Shown here in pieces: positions 8,149-16,014 of a DNA stretch of 64,000 bases. Every line of letters begins with the position of its first letter. The first letter of the stretch is position 1. Origin of the DNA: Tumebacillus avium (GTDB lineage Bacteria > Bacillota > Bacilli > Tumebacillales > Tumebacillaceae); NCBI RefSeq assembly GCF_002162355.1, contig NZ_CP021434.1, positions 2,791,001-2,855,000 of the forward strand, in the 5' to 3' direction. The position numbers were made by a program, and so were the translations under genes. The notes beneath the pieces are model-generated. The model ran no database searches. It worked only from the letters and a program-made list of their open reading frames with translations, and was not told where the DNA came from.

Positions 8149-9375
8149 ATGCATCGTATTACAGCTTATTTTCGCGCTTATCATCCGATCGTGCATTCGA
8201 TATTGCTCGGCACCTGTATGGCGCGGTTTGCTTCCGGCATGAGCATGCCGTTTCTGTCGCTGTATCTGGCGCGAGAATTGTCGCTCAGCCCGGTCTTGAT
8301 CGGGGCGACGATCGGACTTGGCATGTTTTGCGAGATGATCGGAGGTTTTATTGGCGGCACGCTGTCCGACCGTTTCGGGCGCAAGCGGATCATGATGACG
8401 GCGCTGTACTTGTGGGCGCTGGTCTTCAGCTGTTATGCATTTGCCACCGAGTTCTGGATGTTCCTGCTGCTCACCGCCTTGCAAGGCTTAAGCCGCGCGT
8501 TTTATGAACCGGTCGGACAGGCGCTGCTCAGCGACCTGACCCGGCCGGAGCAGCGATACCGAGTGTTTACGCTGCGCTATACGTATAACAACCTCGGCTG
8601 GGCGATCGGACCGATCATCGGCGCGCTGCTTGGCATGTCGGCCGGCGCGGCCGCATTTCTGATCACCGGCGGCGTTTACCTCATCTATGCGTTCATCATG
8701 CAAGGGATGTTCGCCCGCTTTGACATCTCCCAACTGCAGGGTGCGGGCAAGGAAGAAGTCACGTTCCGCAAGGCGGCACGGACGGTCTGGGGAGATAAAG
8801 CCCTGCTGATGTTTATCCTGGGCAGCATCATGGGCACGCTCTGCTATTCGCAGATCACAACCAACCTTTCGCAGCACGTCGGCGGGCTGCAAGGAGGCAT
8901 CACGCTGTTTGGGGTGCTGCTGACGGTCAATGCGGCGGTCGTCGTGTTGCTGCAGTTGCCCTTGTCCTCGTGGGCGGAAAAACGGACGCCGCTGCAGACG
9001 ATCTGGATCGGCAACCTGTTTTACGCCGCCGGTTTTGTTGGATTTGCCATCGCCGACAGCTGGGCCGGCATGATTGCGGCGATGGCGGTGTTTACGATCG
9101 GGGAAGTGCTGTGTTTCCCGGCGGGGAGCATCCTGCTCGACCGCCTGGCGCCGGAGGGGATGCGCGGAACGTATTTTGGCACGCAGAGCTTCAAATACTT
9201 CGGCACGTCGATTGGCCCATGGCTTGGCGGCACCGTGCTGGTCGGGGCGGGAGCAGAAGCGTTGTTCCTCGGGGCGGCGCTGGTGGCGCAGGTCGGCACG
9301 CTGTTTTACTGGCTCGGCCAGCGCCGGGCGGGCAATTTGTTTGGACAGCAGCAGCAAAAAACACCCTCTCTGTAG
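8149..9375 (+). CDS. MFS transporter
   Basis: 408 residues from the ATG at 8149, which has GGGAGG 8 nt upstream; the frame is open back to 8056 without a ribosome site. About twelve hydrophobic segments. The loop motif GGTLSDRFGRKRIMMTALY between segments 2 and 3 is the MFS signature (motif A), and LGWAIGPIIGALLG matches a drug:H+ antiporter-like motif. Probably a proton-driven exporter under the divergent LysR regulator. The stop codon lies inside the loop of the downstream terminator. Confidence 0.85.
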   Translation: MHRITAYFRAYHPIVHSILLGTCMARFASGMSMPFLSLYLARELSLSPVLIGATIGLGMFCEMIGGFIGGTLSDRFGRKRIMMTALYLWALVFSCYAFATEFWMFLLLTALQGLSRAFYEPVGQALLSDLTRPEQRYRVFTLRYTYNNLGWAIGPIIGALLGMSAGAAAFLITGGVYLIYAFIMQGMFARFDISQLQGAGKEEVTFRKAARTVWGDKALLMFILGSIMGTLCYSQITTNLSQHVGGLQGGITLFGVLLTVNAAVVVLLQLPLSSWAEKRTPLQTIWIGNLFYAAGFVGFAIADSWAGMIAAMAVFTIGEVLCFPAGSILLDRLAPEGMRGTYFGTQSFKYFGTSIGPWLGGTVLVGAGAEALFLGAALVAQVGTLFYWLGQRRAGNLFGQQQQKTPSL

Positions 9376-9387
9376 AGAGGGTGTTTT
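9356..9387. terminator. Bidirectional terminator
   Basis: AAAAAACACCCTCTC and GAGAGGGTGTTTTT arms around TGTA; it contains the MFS stop codon and lies just before the end of the convergent lipoprotein gene. Confidence 0.9.
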
Positions 9388-9398
9388 TGTTTGTGTTT

Positions 9399-9941
9399 TT
9401 ACTTGCCTTGTTTCGTTTCCGAGCCCGTCTTTTTCCACTGTTCGCCTTCCAGCTTGTAGCGGTCGAGGACGAGGTCGCCGTTTTTGCGCTTGGCGCCGAT
9501 GGCGAATTCGGAAGCGTCGCCGCTCAGGAAAATGCCCGGTGGGAGGTCGTCCTGCTGCCAATTGATGTCGGCCATCGCTGCCGAGATCGCCGTCGCCAGC
9601 GCCATGCGGTGCGGCTCGTCGATGCCCAGTTCGAACTTGCCAAGCGCGATGGCGCTCAAGTGCAGCGGAGAGATCATCTTGAAGGAAGTCAGGCCAAACG
9701 CTTCCTTGATCTCCTTGTGCGACGCTTCGGTCGACTCGGGCACTCCTTCGCCGGTCGCGCCGGTGTTGGTGTCGCCGCTTTGCGGGCTGCCCTGATTGCC
9801 TTGGCTGCCGTTGAGGTCGGGCGTGGTCGCTTGCGGTTTATCGTTCGTTGCCTTGTTTTCTTCGGTTTGTTTGTCGCCGCAGCCGGTCAGTGCCGAGACG
9901 CACAGCGCGGTGATCAGAAGTGTAGACAGTGCTTTTTTCAT
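9399..9941 (-). CDS. Putative lipoprotein of unknown function
   Basis: 180 residues. The lipobox LTGC after a short hydrophobic stretch (MKKALSTLLITALCVSALTGCG) indicates lipid anchoring at Cys21. A Pro/Gly/Asn/Thr-rich linker follows to about residue 70, then a folded domain of about 110 residues that I do not recognise. AAGGGAAGGAG precedes the ATG. Confidence 0.7.
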   Translation of the reverse strand: MKKALSTLLITALCVSALTGCGDKQTEENKATNDKPQATTPDLNGSQGNQGSPQSGDTNTGATGEGVPESTEASHKEIKEAFGLTSFKMISPLHLSAIALGKFELGIDEPHRMALATAISAAMADINWQQDDLPPGIFLSGDASEFAIGAKRKNGDLVLDRYKLEGEQWKKTGSETKQGK

Positions 9942-10020
9942 AGGTTATCTGCTCCTTCCCTTTGTCCAAGTTATCATATCAGACGGGGGAAGAGCAAGCG
10001 AACGCCCGCTTAGAGATTGC

Positions 10021-11055
10021 TTAAAGCCCGATGCGGATCTTAAAGAATCCGGCATCGCGAAACGCCTGGTACAAGATGACCAGAGCCGGGCCCACGACCA
10101 GCCCGACAAAACCAAGCACCATAAAGCCGAGGTACATCGAGATCAGCGTGGCGAGCGCCGAGATGCCCAGCGAATTGCCGAGGATCTTCGGCTCGATGAT
10201 GCGGCGGAAGACGATGATCACGACATAGAGGATGAAGAGCCCGATGCCAAGCGTGTTGTTCCCGGTGACAAACGCGTAGCCGGCCCACGGCACGATCACC
10301 GCTCCGGTGCCCAGCACTGGCAGCACGTCGACGATGACGATGATCAAGGCGACGGCAAGCGCGTATTTGACCCCGAGGATCCACAGCCCGATCAGCACAA
10401 GGTCGTAGGTCAGAAAAGAGATCAAGATCTGCGCCTGCAAAAAGCCGATGATCGCCCGGTTGAGATTCTCCAGCACGAGGCGGACTTTCGGCTGGGTGTC
10501 TTCGGTGAACAGTTCGAGGAACTTTTTCGCCAGCGCCGGCAAGTCGAGCGAAAACAGGAACAAGGCGACGATGTACACGACGGTGACGACCATCAGGTTC
10601 GGCAGCGAGGAGATCAGCCCGACCAGCCCGTTGAGCAGGTTGATCGTCAGGTCGTTTAAGGAAGCGAACGTCTTGTTCAGCGTGGTCTGCAGGTTCTGCG
10701 CGGAAGAAGGCGGCAGCGTGGCGAAATACGCCTGCATCTCAGCCGCCCATTCGCGCACCGGGTCGGCCATGTCAATCACCACGCGGGGCAGCCACTGCGA
10801 CAGTTCGACCACTTCGATGACGATGCGTGTTGTGATGAAAAACAACAGTCCGCCAAAGACCAGCAGGAAGCTGGTAAACGCCAAGATCACCGCGTAGATG
10901 CGCTTCAGCCGCAGCCCGCGCTGGATGATCTTCACGACCGGTTCCAAGATGATGGCGGTGACCAAAGCGAGCACGATCGGCACGCTGTGCGGCAGGATGA
11001 AATACCCTGCGACGACCAAAAGCAGGATCCAGAGAGCTTTCAGGTAAGGATTCAT
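10021..11055 (-). CDS. AI-2E/YtvI-family membrane protein
   Basis: 344 residues, six to eight hydrophobic segments, with a central amphipathic region (about residues 70-150) and the family pattern near the C-terminus (LGNSLGISALATLISMYLGF, GLVVGPALVILYQAF). This matches the AI-2E transporter/YtvI family; YtvI members are induced in sporulation in Bacillus. It lies 47 bp after a second, related gene on the same strand, so the two form a tandem pair. Confidence 0.78.
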   Translation of the reverse strand: MNPYLKALWILLLVVAGYFILPHSVPIVLALVTAIILEPVVKIIQRGLRLKRIYAVILAFTSFLLVFGGLLFFITTRIVIEVVELSQWLPRVVIDMADPVREWAAEMQAYFATLPPSSAQNLQTTLNKTFASLNDLTINLLNGLVGLISSLPNLMVVTVVYIVALFLFSLDLPALAKKFLELFTEDTQPKVRLVLENLNRAIIGFLQAQILISFLTYDLVLIGLWILGVKYALAVALIIVIVDVLPVLGTGAVIVPWAGYAFVTGNNTLGIGLFILYVVIIVFRRIIEPKILGNSLGISALATLISMYLGFMVLGFVGLVVGPALVILYQAFRDAGFFKIRIGL

Positions 11056-11102
11056 CGCGGTCTCCCTTTCTCAGGTGCGTGTCTCTCTCTATCACTATAT
11101 GG

Positions 11103-12197
11103 CTATTCTTTTTTGTTCTTGTCCGAAAAATCATCATCGACAAGGAAGTCGAACGCCCGCACTTTGAGCAGCGACGTAAAGGCGATGATCAAAAACGGCG
11201 CAAGCAGCACACCGACGAATCCGATCGCCTGATACCCGGCATACATGACGACCAGCGTGACCAGCGGGTCGAGGCCGATCGACGAGGCGAGAATCTTCGG
11301 TTCGAGCAGTTGGCGGACGGCGACGATCAGCCCGTAGACGATGAGCAGCCCGATGCCAAGCTTGACGTTGCCGGTGATGAACATATAGATCGCCCACGGC
11401 ACGAACAGCGACCCTGTGCCAAGCAGGGGCAGGATGTCGAGAAACGCGGCCAGCAGCGAAAGGGAGAAGGCGTAGTCGACGCCCAGGATCAACAGCCCGA
11501 TCAGCACCTGGCAGAACGTGATGAAGATGAGGATCGCCTGGGCGCGGACATAGCCGAACGTGGCTTTGCCGAGGTCGTCGAGGACGACGTCGCCTTTTTC
11601 GCGGACGCTCGGATTGACGAGACGGAAAAAGCGGCGCTGCCAGAGCGGGAAGTCTTTGGAGAGAAAATAAGCGATCAGCAGCGACAAGAGGAAGATCGTC
11701 ACGGCGCTGGGGACTTGTCCGATCCAGTGCAGGACGTTTTCCGAGATGCCTTTGCCGATGTTGCCAAGCACGGTGCCGAGCTTGGCGAGGTTGTCGCGCA
11801 CCTTTTCGCTCATCTCGGGGGACAGCGTGGTGTAGAAGGCGACCGCCTGATGGAGCAGTTCCTCGCCTTTGCCGACCAGCCCGCGCGCCATGCCGGGCAC
11901 GCGTTCCGAGAACTGGGCCAGCTCGATCATCAGCTTGGCGGCGAGCAGCAGCAACAGCGCCGCACCGCCGCCGAAAAATAAGATCAGCGTGGTAAACGCG
12001 GCGACCCAGCGCGGGAACTTCAACTTGATCAACAGCTTCACCGCCGGTTCGATCAGCACGGCGATCAGCAGACCAAACACCAGCGGCAGGAAAAACGGCA
12101 ATGCAAACCGCAGCCCCGCCCAGACCAGCCAGCCAAACACGAACCACAGCGCCAGATTGATCAGGGCGAAGCGGTGTTTCATCACAAATGAAAGCAT
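11103..12197 (-). CDS. Sporulation integral membrane protein YtvI-like
   Basis: 364 residues, paralogous to the downstream neighbour. Hydrophobic N-terminal pair, a charged middle (about residues 80-150), then FLLSLLIAYFLSKDF and LASSIGLDPLVTLVVMYAGYQAIGFVG, features of the YtvI branch of the AI-2E family. Length fits YtvI (about 370). GAGGAG is 7 nt from the ATG. Role in sporulation is inferred from family membership. Confidence 0.78.
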   Translation of the reverse strand: MLSFVMKHRFALINLALWFVFGWLVWAGLRFALPFFLPLVFGLLIAVLIEPAVKLLIKLKFPRWVAAFTTLILFFGGGAALLLLLAAKLMIELAQFSERVPGMARGLVGKGEELLHQAVAFYTTLSPEMSEKVRDNLAKLGTVLGNIGKGISENVLHWIGQVPSAVTIFLLSLLIAYFLSKDFPLWQRRFFRLVNPSVREKGDVVLDDLGKATFGYVRAQAILIFITFCQVLIGLLILGVDYAFSLSLLAAFLDILPLLGTGSLFVPWAIYMFITGNVKLGIGLLIVYGLIVAVRQLLEPKILASSIGLDPLVTLVVMYAGYQAIGFVGVLLAPFLIIAFTSLLKVRAFDFLVDDDFSDKNKKE

Positions 12198-12305
12198 AGA
12201 TCCGCTCCTCTTCTTTAGAAAATCTCTTTAGGTAAAGGATACCAAAAATCGAAGTCCCATGCCATGACAAGGCCGGGAACGATTTCTGAACATTCAATAA
12301 ATCAG

Positions 12306-12344
12306 TTGATTTTCAAATCTATTTATGGCATATTAGTGCCATAA
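12306..12344 (+). promoter_or_regulatory. Promoter with perfect inverted repeat before the small precursor ORF
   Basis: TTGATT (12306-12311), 17-nt spacer, CATATT (12329-12334). A perfect 8-bp inverted repeat, TTATGGCA-6 nt-TGCCATAA (12323-12344), covers the -10, as expected for a repressor operator or a symmetric regulator site. Confidence 0.55.
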
Positions 12345-12379
12345 GAAGATTTAATTACTTTTATAGGGAGGAATTGACA

Positions 12380-12493
12380 ATGGAAAAAAACATGTTCGAC
12401 CTCGACCTGCAAGTGACATCCGCAGAAGTGGTGACGCCCGATGGAACTGGCATCCCGATTTCCACCGGGTATGAGTGCCTGACCATCCAATAA
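12380..12493 (+). CDS. Orphan lanthipeptide-like precursor peptide (37 aa)
   Basis: Short ORF with an excellent ribosome site (AGGGAGG 8 nt before the ATG), its own promoter with operator, and its own terminator. The peptide starts MEKNMFDLDLQVTSAEV; the FDLDLQV block looks like the F-N/D-L-D leader box of class I lanthipeptides (compare FNLDLV in nisin, FDLDVV in subtilin). The C-terminal part, GIPISTGYECLTIQ, carries Ser, Thr and one Cys, so at most one lanthionine ring could form. No lanB, lanC, lanP or lanT gene is in the window. It could be an orphan precursor modified in trans, a decayed relic, or an unrelated small protein. Confidence 0.6.
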   Translation: MEKNMFDLDLQVTSAEVVTPDGTGIPISTGYECLTIQ

Positions 12494-12497
12494 GCAT

Positions 12498-12533
12498 AAA
12501 AAAGACCCCGTTTACGCAACGGGGTCTTTTTTT
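12498..12533 (+). terminator. Terminator of the small precursor ORF
   Basis: AAAGACCCCG and CGGGGTCTTT arms with a T-run of seven, starting five bases after the stop of the 37-codon ORF. Confidence 0.9.
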
Positions 12534-12558
12534 ATGCCAAGTATTTGGCGCGTCTCGC

Positions 12559-12699
12559 TTACTTATACGCGATGTTTTGCGAAATGTTCGCGAGTGCCTC
12601 GATCAGGTTGTCCATGTAGCCTGCAATGCTCCACAGTGAGGCTGCAATCACCACTAAGCTCGCGACTTTGATGTAGGCGAGGATCTTGTCGGCTTTCAA
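12559..12699 (-). CDS. Small hydrophobic protein (46 aa, TTG start)
   Basis: Starts at TTG 12699 with AGGAGG 6-7 nt upstream, 15 nt after the stop of the peroxiredoxin gene, so it is probably its downstream operon partner. The sequence begins MKADKILAYIKVAS, has one strongly hydrophobic stretch (about residues 12-28) and ends SQNIAYK. It could be a single-pass membrane peptide, an amphipathic bacteriocin-like peptide, or a regulator of the upstream gene product. I recognise no family. Confidence 0.55.
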   Translation of the reverse strand: MKADKILAYIKVASLVVIAASLWSIAGYMDNLIEALANISQNIAYK

Positions 12700-12714
12700 C
12701 GAGATTCCTCCTTT

Positions 12715-13185
12715 TTATGCCAGTGCTTTGGCGTCGGCCAGCACGGATTCGATGTGGCCTTTGACTTTTACTTTCGGGTAGACCTTGGCGATGTTACCTT
12801 CCTTGTCGATCAAGAAGGTGGTGCGCTCGATGCCCCAGAACTTTTTGCCGTACATGCTTTTTTCTTTCCAGACGCCGTACAGCTCGCTCACTTCGTGGTT
12901 CTCGTCGGCGAGCAGCAGGAAGGGCAGGCTTTCTTTTTCAATAAACTTCAGGTGGCGCTTGACCGGGTCGGGCGAAACGCCGACGATCACCGTGTCGGAC
13001 GCTTCAAATAACTCGTGCGCATCGCGGAAATCGCAAGCCTGGGTCGTACACCCTGGCGTCATATCCTTTGGATAGAAGTACAGCACGACATTTTTGCCGC
13101 GCAGGTCGCTCAGTTTTACAGGTTCGCCGTTGCTCGCCGGGAGCGTGAAGTCGGGTGCAAGGGCGCCGGTTGTGATCTCTGCCAT
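12715..13185 (-). CDS. bcp: Thioredoxin-dependent thiol peroxidase (BCP/PrxQ type)
   Basis: 156-residue peroxiredoxin of the BCP/PrxQ group. The active site is FYPKDMTPGCTTQACDF, with the peroxidatic Cys in PGCT and a resolving Cys five residues later, the atypical two-cysteine arrangement of PrxQ. It reduces hydroperoxides with electrons from thioredoxin in the cytoplasm. Full length. A 46-codon ORF follows 15 nt downstream. Confidence 0.93.
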   Translation of the reverse strand: MAEITTGALAPDFTLPASNGEPVKLSDLRGKNVVLYFYPKDMTPGCTTQACDFRDAHELFEASDTVIVGVSPDPVKRHLKFIEKESLPFLLLADENHEVSELYGVWKEKSMYGKKFWGIERTTFLIDKEGNIAKVYPKVKVKGHIESVLADAKALA

Positions 13186-13206
13186 GATAACTCCTCCAGT
13201 CCTAAA

Positions 13207-13623
13207 TTACCGCTCTTGATGAAGCAGCCCGTGCAGCATATCGGCCACGTCGCCTTGGAGCAGGTCGGAGTCGGGCTCCGCTTCCATAATGCGCTTCAGC
13301 TCATACGCCGCTTCCAGCGTGTACATCTTCTCCGCCGCCTGACGCGTCTTGGCGTTGGAGACCGAATCAAGGTACGGGTGGAACGCGACATAGCCGAGCT
13401 CCACGCGCGGCAGGAAGTGGGTCGCCACCACTTTCTTCAAAGCGTTCAGGCACATCCACTCGCGGCCCAGCGTCTCTTCGAGCGCCGGATTGAGCGTGGT
13501 CTCCCCGGTGCCTTCCGCCGGACGGGGCATGCCGTTCCAAGTTTCCATCAGGTTGAGCAGGTCTTGCTGCTGTTCTTGGTTCAGTCGGTCAAACAGGTAG
13601 ATCAGTCGGTCATGTTTATTCAT
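13207..13623 (-). CDS. Conserved-looking protein of unknown function (138 aa)
   Basis: The ATG at 13623 (MNKHDRLIYLFDRLNQEQQQDLLNLMETW...) is preferred because AAGGGGTCC precedes it; the open frame upstream to 13842 has no ribosome site and runs into the divergent HD gene. Highly charged, mostly helical by composition, no signal peptide or membrane segment. It lies just upstream of bcp on the same strand (21-bp gap). Function unknown. Confidence 0.6.
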   Translation of the reverse strand: MNKHDRLIYLFDRLNQEQQQDLLNLMETWNGMPRPAEGTGETTLNPALEETLGREWMCLNALKKVVATHFLPRVELGYVAFHPYLDSVSNAKTRQAAEKMYTLEAAYELKRIMEAEPDSDLLQGDVADMLHGLLHQER

Positions 13624-13807
13624 CGTTCTTAGGACCCCTTTGAACGGAAGTAGTTTGGGTAAGTCAAATTTCATTATAGAAAAGTTTGGTGAAAAAAACC
13701 ATGCCTCTCGGAAAAGACTATCGGAAAAGACTACCTTTAGATTATGTGATTTCCAAAGACTTATGATATTCTTTCCACATACGGCACAAGAGCTACGGGA
13801 GGATTTT

Positions 13808-15076
13808 ATGATCGAATGGGTCGATAAAGAAAAAGTGTTCAAAGATCCGGTGCATGACTACATCTATGTGCAAGACCGCCTGATTTGGGATCTGATCAAC
13901 ACGCGCGCCTTTCAGCGCCTGCGCCGCGTCAAGCAGCTCGGCACCTCGTTTTTGACTTATCACGGAGCCGAACACAGCCGTTTTACGCATTCGCTGGGCA
14001 CCTATGAGACGATGCGCAAGGTGCTGTCCCATTTTGACCGCAACTTCGGCTGGCCAAGCGATGACCGCATGCGGCTGCTGGCGCTGTGCGCTGCCCTCCT
14101 GCACGACATCGGGCACGGCCCGTTTTCGCATACGGTGGAAAGCGTGTTTCAGTTCCACCACGAGACATGGACGCAGCGCATCCTGATCGAAGACCCGGAA
14201 GTCAGCCGGATTTTAATGCGGGTCGATGAAGACTTCCCGCAGGACGTGGCTGATGTGATCGCCAAAAAGGACAAGTTCCCGCTGGTCGTCAAACTGATCT
14301 CGTCCCAGCTCGACGTCGACCGCATGGACTATCTGCTCCGCGACGCGCTGAACACCGGCGTCACGTACGGAACGTTTGAACTGGAGCGGCTGATCCGCGT
14401 CATGCGCCCGGAAGGCAACGACGTGGTAGTGAAAAAGTCGGGCATGAAGACGGTTGAGCAGTACATCCTCGCCCGCTACTTTATGTATTCGCAAGTCTAC
14501 CTGCACCCGGTCACCGTCGGCAGCGACGTGCTGCTGCGCCATGTGGTGTCCCGCGTGAAAAAGCTGTGGGATCGCGGCGATGCCGTCTATTTGGTCGATG
14601 AATTAAAGCCGTTTCTGTCCCGCAAGGCCGACGAGATCTCGGTGGCCGAATATCTGGAGCTCGACGAAGGCGTGATGAACTACACCTTGCAGCGCTGGAC
14701 CCGCGCCGAAGACCCGATCCTGCGCGATCTGTCCGACCGCTTTGTCAACCGCCGCCTGTTTGGCTCGGTCGATACGCGGGAGCTGAAAGAGGTCGAACGG
14801 CAGACGATCCGTGAGATGTTCCGCGCCAACGGCTTGAATCCGGACTATTACCTGTCGTTCCAGACGGCGACGACGGGCGGCTACCACATGTACAAACAAG
14901 GCATCAAACTGGTCGAGGAGAGCGGCCGCCTGCTGGATGACATCTCCAAATACTCCGGCCTGGTGCGCTCCTTGCAGCCGGAATCGAAATTCCGCATCTT
15001 CTGCCCGAAAGAAGTGCTGCGCGGCGAAGGAAAATACAAGCCGATCCGCGGCTGGCTGGATGCGCTGAGGGATTAG
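13808..15076 (+). CDS. HD-superfamily phosphohydrolase (YwfO-like)
   Basis: 422 residues from the ATG at 13808, which has GGGAGG 5 nt upstream. The HD signature is spread as in dGTPase-like enzymes: EHSRFTHSLGTYETM, then ALLHDIGHGPFSH, then QLDVDRMDYLLRDA. These supply the His/Asp metal ligands. Homologues hydrolyse nucleotides or nucleotide-derived phosphates. It precedes a Cof-type phosphatase by 20 bp, and the pair is probably co-transcribed. Confidence 0.85.
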   Translation: MIEWVDKEKVFKDPVHDYIYVQDRLIWDLINTRAFQRLRRVKQLGTSFLTYHGAEHSRFTHSLGTYETMRKVLSHFDRNFGWPSDDRMRLLALCAALLHDIGHGPFSHTVESVFQFHHETWTQRILIEDPEVSRILMRVDEDFPQDVADVIAKKDKFPLVVKLISSQLDVDRMDYLLRDALNTGVTYGTFELERLIRVMRPEGNDVVVKKSGMKTVEQYILARYFMYSQVYLHPVTVGSDVLLRHVVSRVKKLWDRGDAVYLVDELKPFLSRKADEISVAEYLELDEGVMNYTLQRWTRAEDPILRDLSDRFVNRRLFGSVDTRELKEVERQTIREMFRANGLNPDYYLSFQTATTGGYHMYKQGIKLVEESGRLLDDISKYSGLVRSLQPESKFRIFCPKEVLRGEGKYKPIRGWLDALRD

Positions 15077-15096
15077 AGAGAGGGGAACTTTACACC

Positions 15097-15927
15097 ATGA
15101 ACTACAAAATGCTGGTATCGGATATCGACGGGACATTGCTCAACTCGGAAGGCCGCCTGACCGACGGGGTAAAACAGGCGGTGCGCGACCTGCATGAGCA
15201 AGGCGTGATCGTCACGCTGGCCACCGGGCGCAACTTGCGCGGCGTGCTGCCTTTGATCGAGGAATTGGGCGTCAGCGTCCCGGTCATCCTCGGCAACGGC
15301 ACGGTGATCGCCGATCCGCTGAAGCGGGAGACCCTGTTGCACCGCCCGCTGCCCCATGCGACGGCACATAAACTGATCGACGTGATCCGCGGGCATGGCC
15401 TGTGGTCGAGCGTGTTTGTGCACACGTTTGAAGGAATCGATACCTATTATGACCGCGATCCCGGCTTTGACGCAGCCTACCTGTTCGTCAACCGCGACCC
15501 GAACATCTCGAAGCAGGTCGACGACTTCCGCACTGTGACCGGCGTTGATCCACTGAAAGTGCTGTTGATCGACACGCCGGACAAAGTGTATCCGCTGATC
15601 GAAGACTTGAAGAAGATCGACGACCATAAGTTCAACATGTTTGTCTCGACCTATGATTTTCCGGGCTACGTCTTCCTGGAGATGTTCGATCACGCGTCGA
15701 GCAAAGCGTCGGGCATCGACCACCTGGCTCAGGAATTTGGCATCACGCCGGCCGAAGTGGTCGCCGTGGGGGACAATGCCAACGACTTGGAGATGATTCG
15801 CTATGCCGGGCTTGGCGTGGCGATGGGACAAGGCGTGGACGAGCTGAAACAGGCGGCCGACTGGACGACGAAAAGCAACGATGAAGACGGCGTCGCTTAT
15901 TTGATCCGCGAACGGATGTTAAAGTAA
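15097..15927 (+). CDS. Cof-type HAD-IIB hydrolase
   Basis: 276 residues. HAD motif I is SDIDGTLL (nucleophile Asp), motif II TLATGRN, the catalytic Lys lies in the KASGIDHL region and motif IV is VAVGDNANDLEMI. The C2B cap sits between about residues 85 and 190. Such enzymes dephosphorylate sugar phosphates, flavin or pyridoxal phosphates; the exact substrate is open. Confidence 0.9.
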   Translation: MNYKMLVSDIDGTLLNSEGRLTDGVKQAVRDLHEQGVIVTLATGRNLRGVLPLIEELGVSVPVILGNGTVIADPLKRETLLHRPLPHATAHKLIDVIRGHGLWSSVFVHTFEGIDTYYDRDPGFDAAYLFVNRDPNISKQVDDFRTVTGVDPLKVLLIDTPDKVYPLIEDLKKIDDHKFNMFVSTYDFPGYVFLEMFDHASSKASGIDHLAQEFGITPAEVVAVGDNANDLEMIRYAGLGVAMGQGVDELKQAADWTTKSNDEDGVAYLIRERMLK

Positions 15928-16014
15928 ATTCTTTAGTTTGAAAGAAGGGTAAATTTCGCACGTGTAGAATACTCTGATGGGACTAAAGTCGTGGGGCAAA
16001 AGGGGCGTTCCATC

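Noticed and set aside
15928..16014. Sigma-D promoter of the chemoreceptor
   Set aside because: TAAA is present but no GCCGATAT-like -10 at the right distance.
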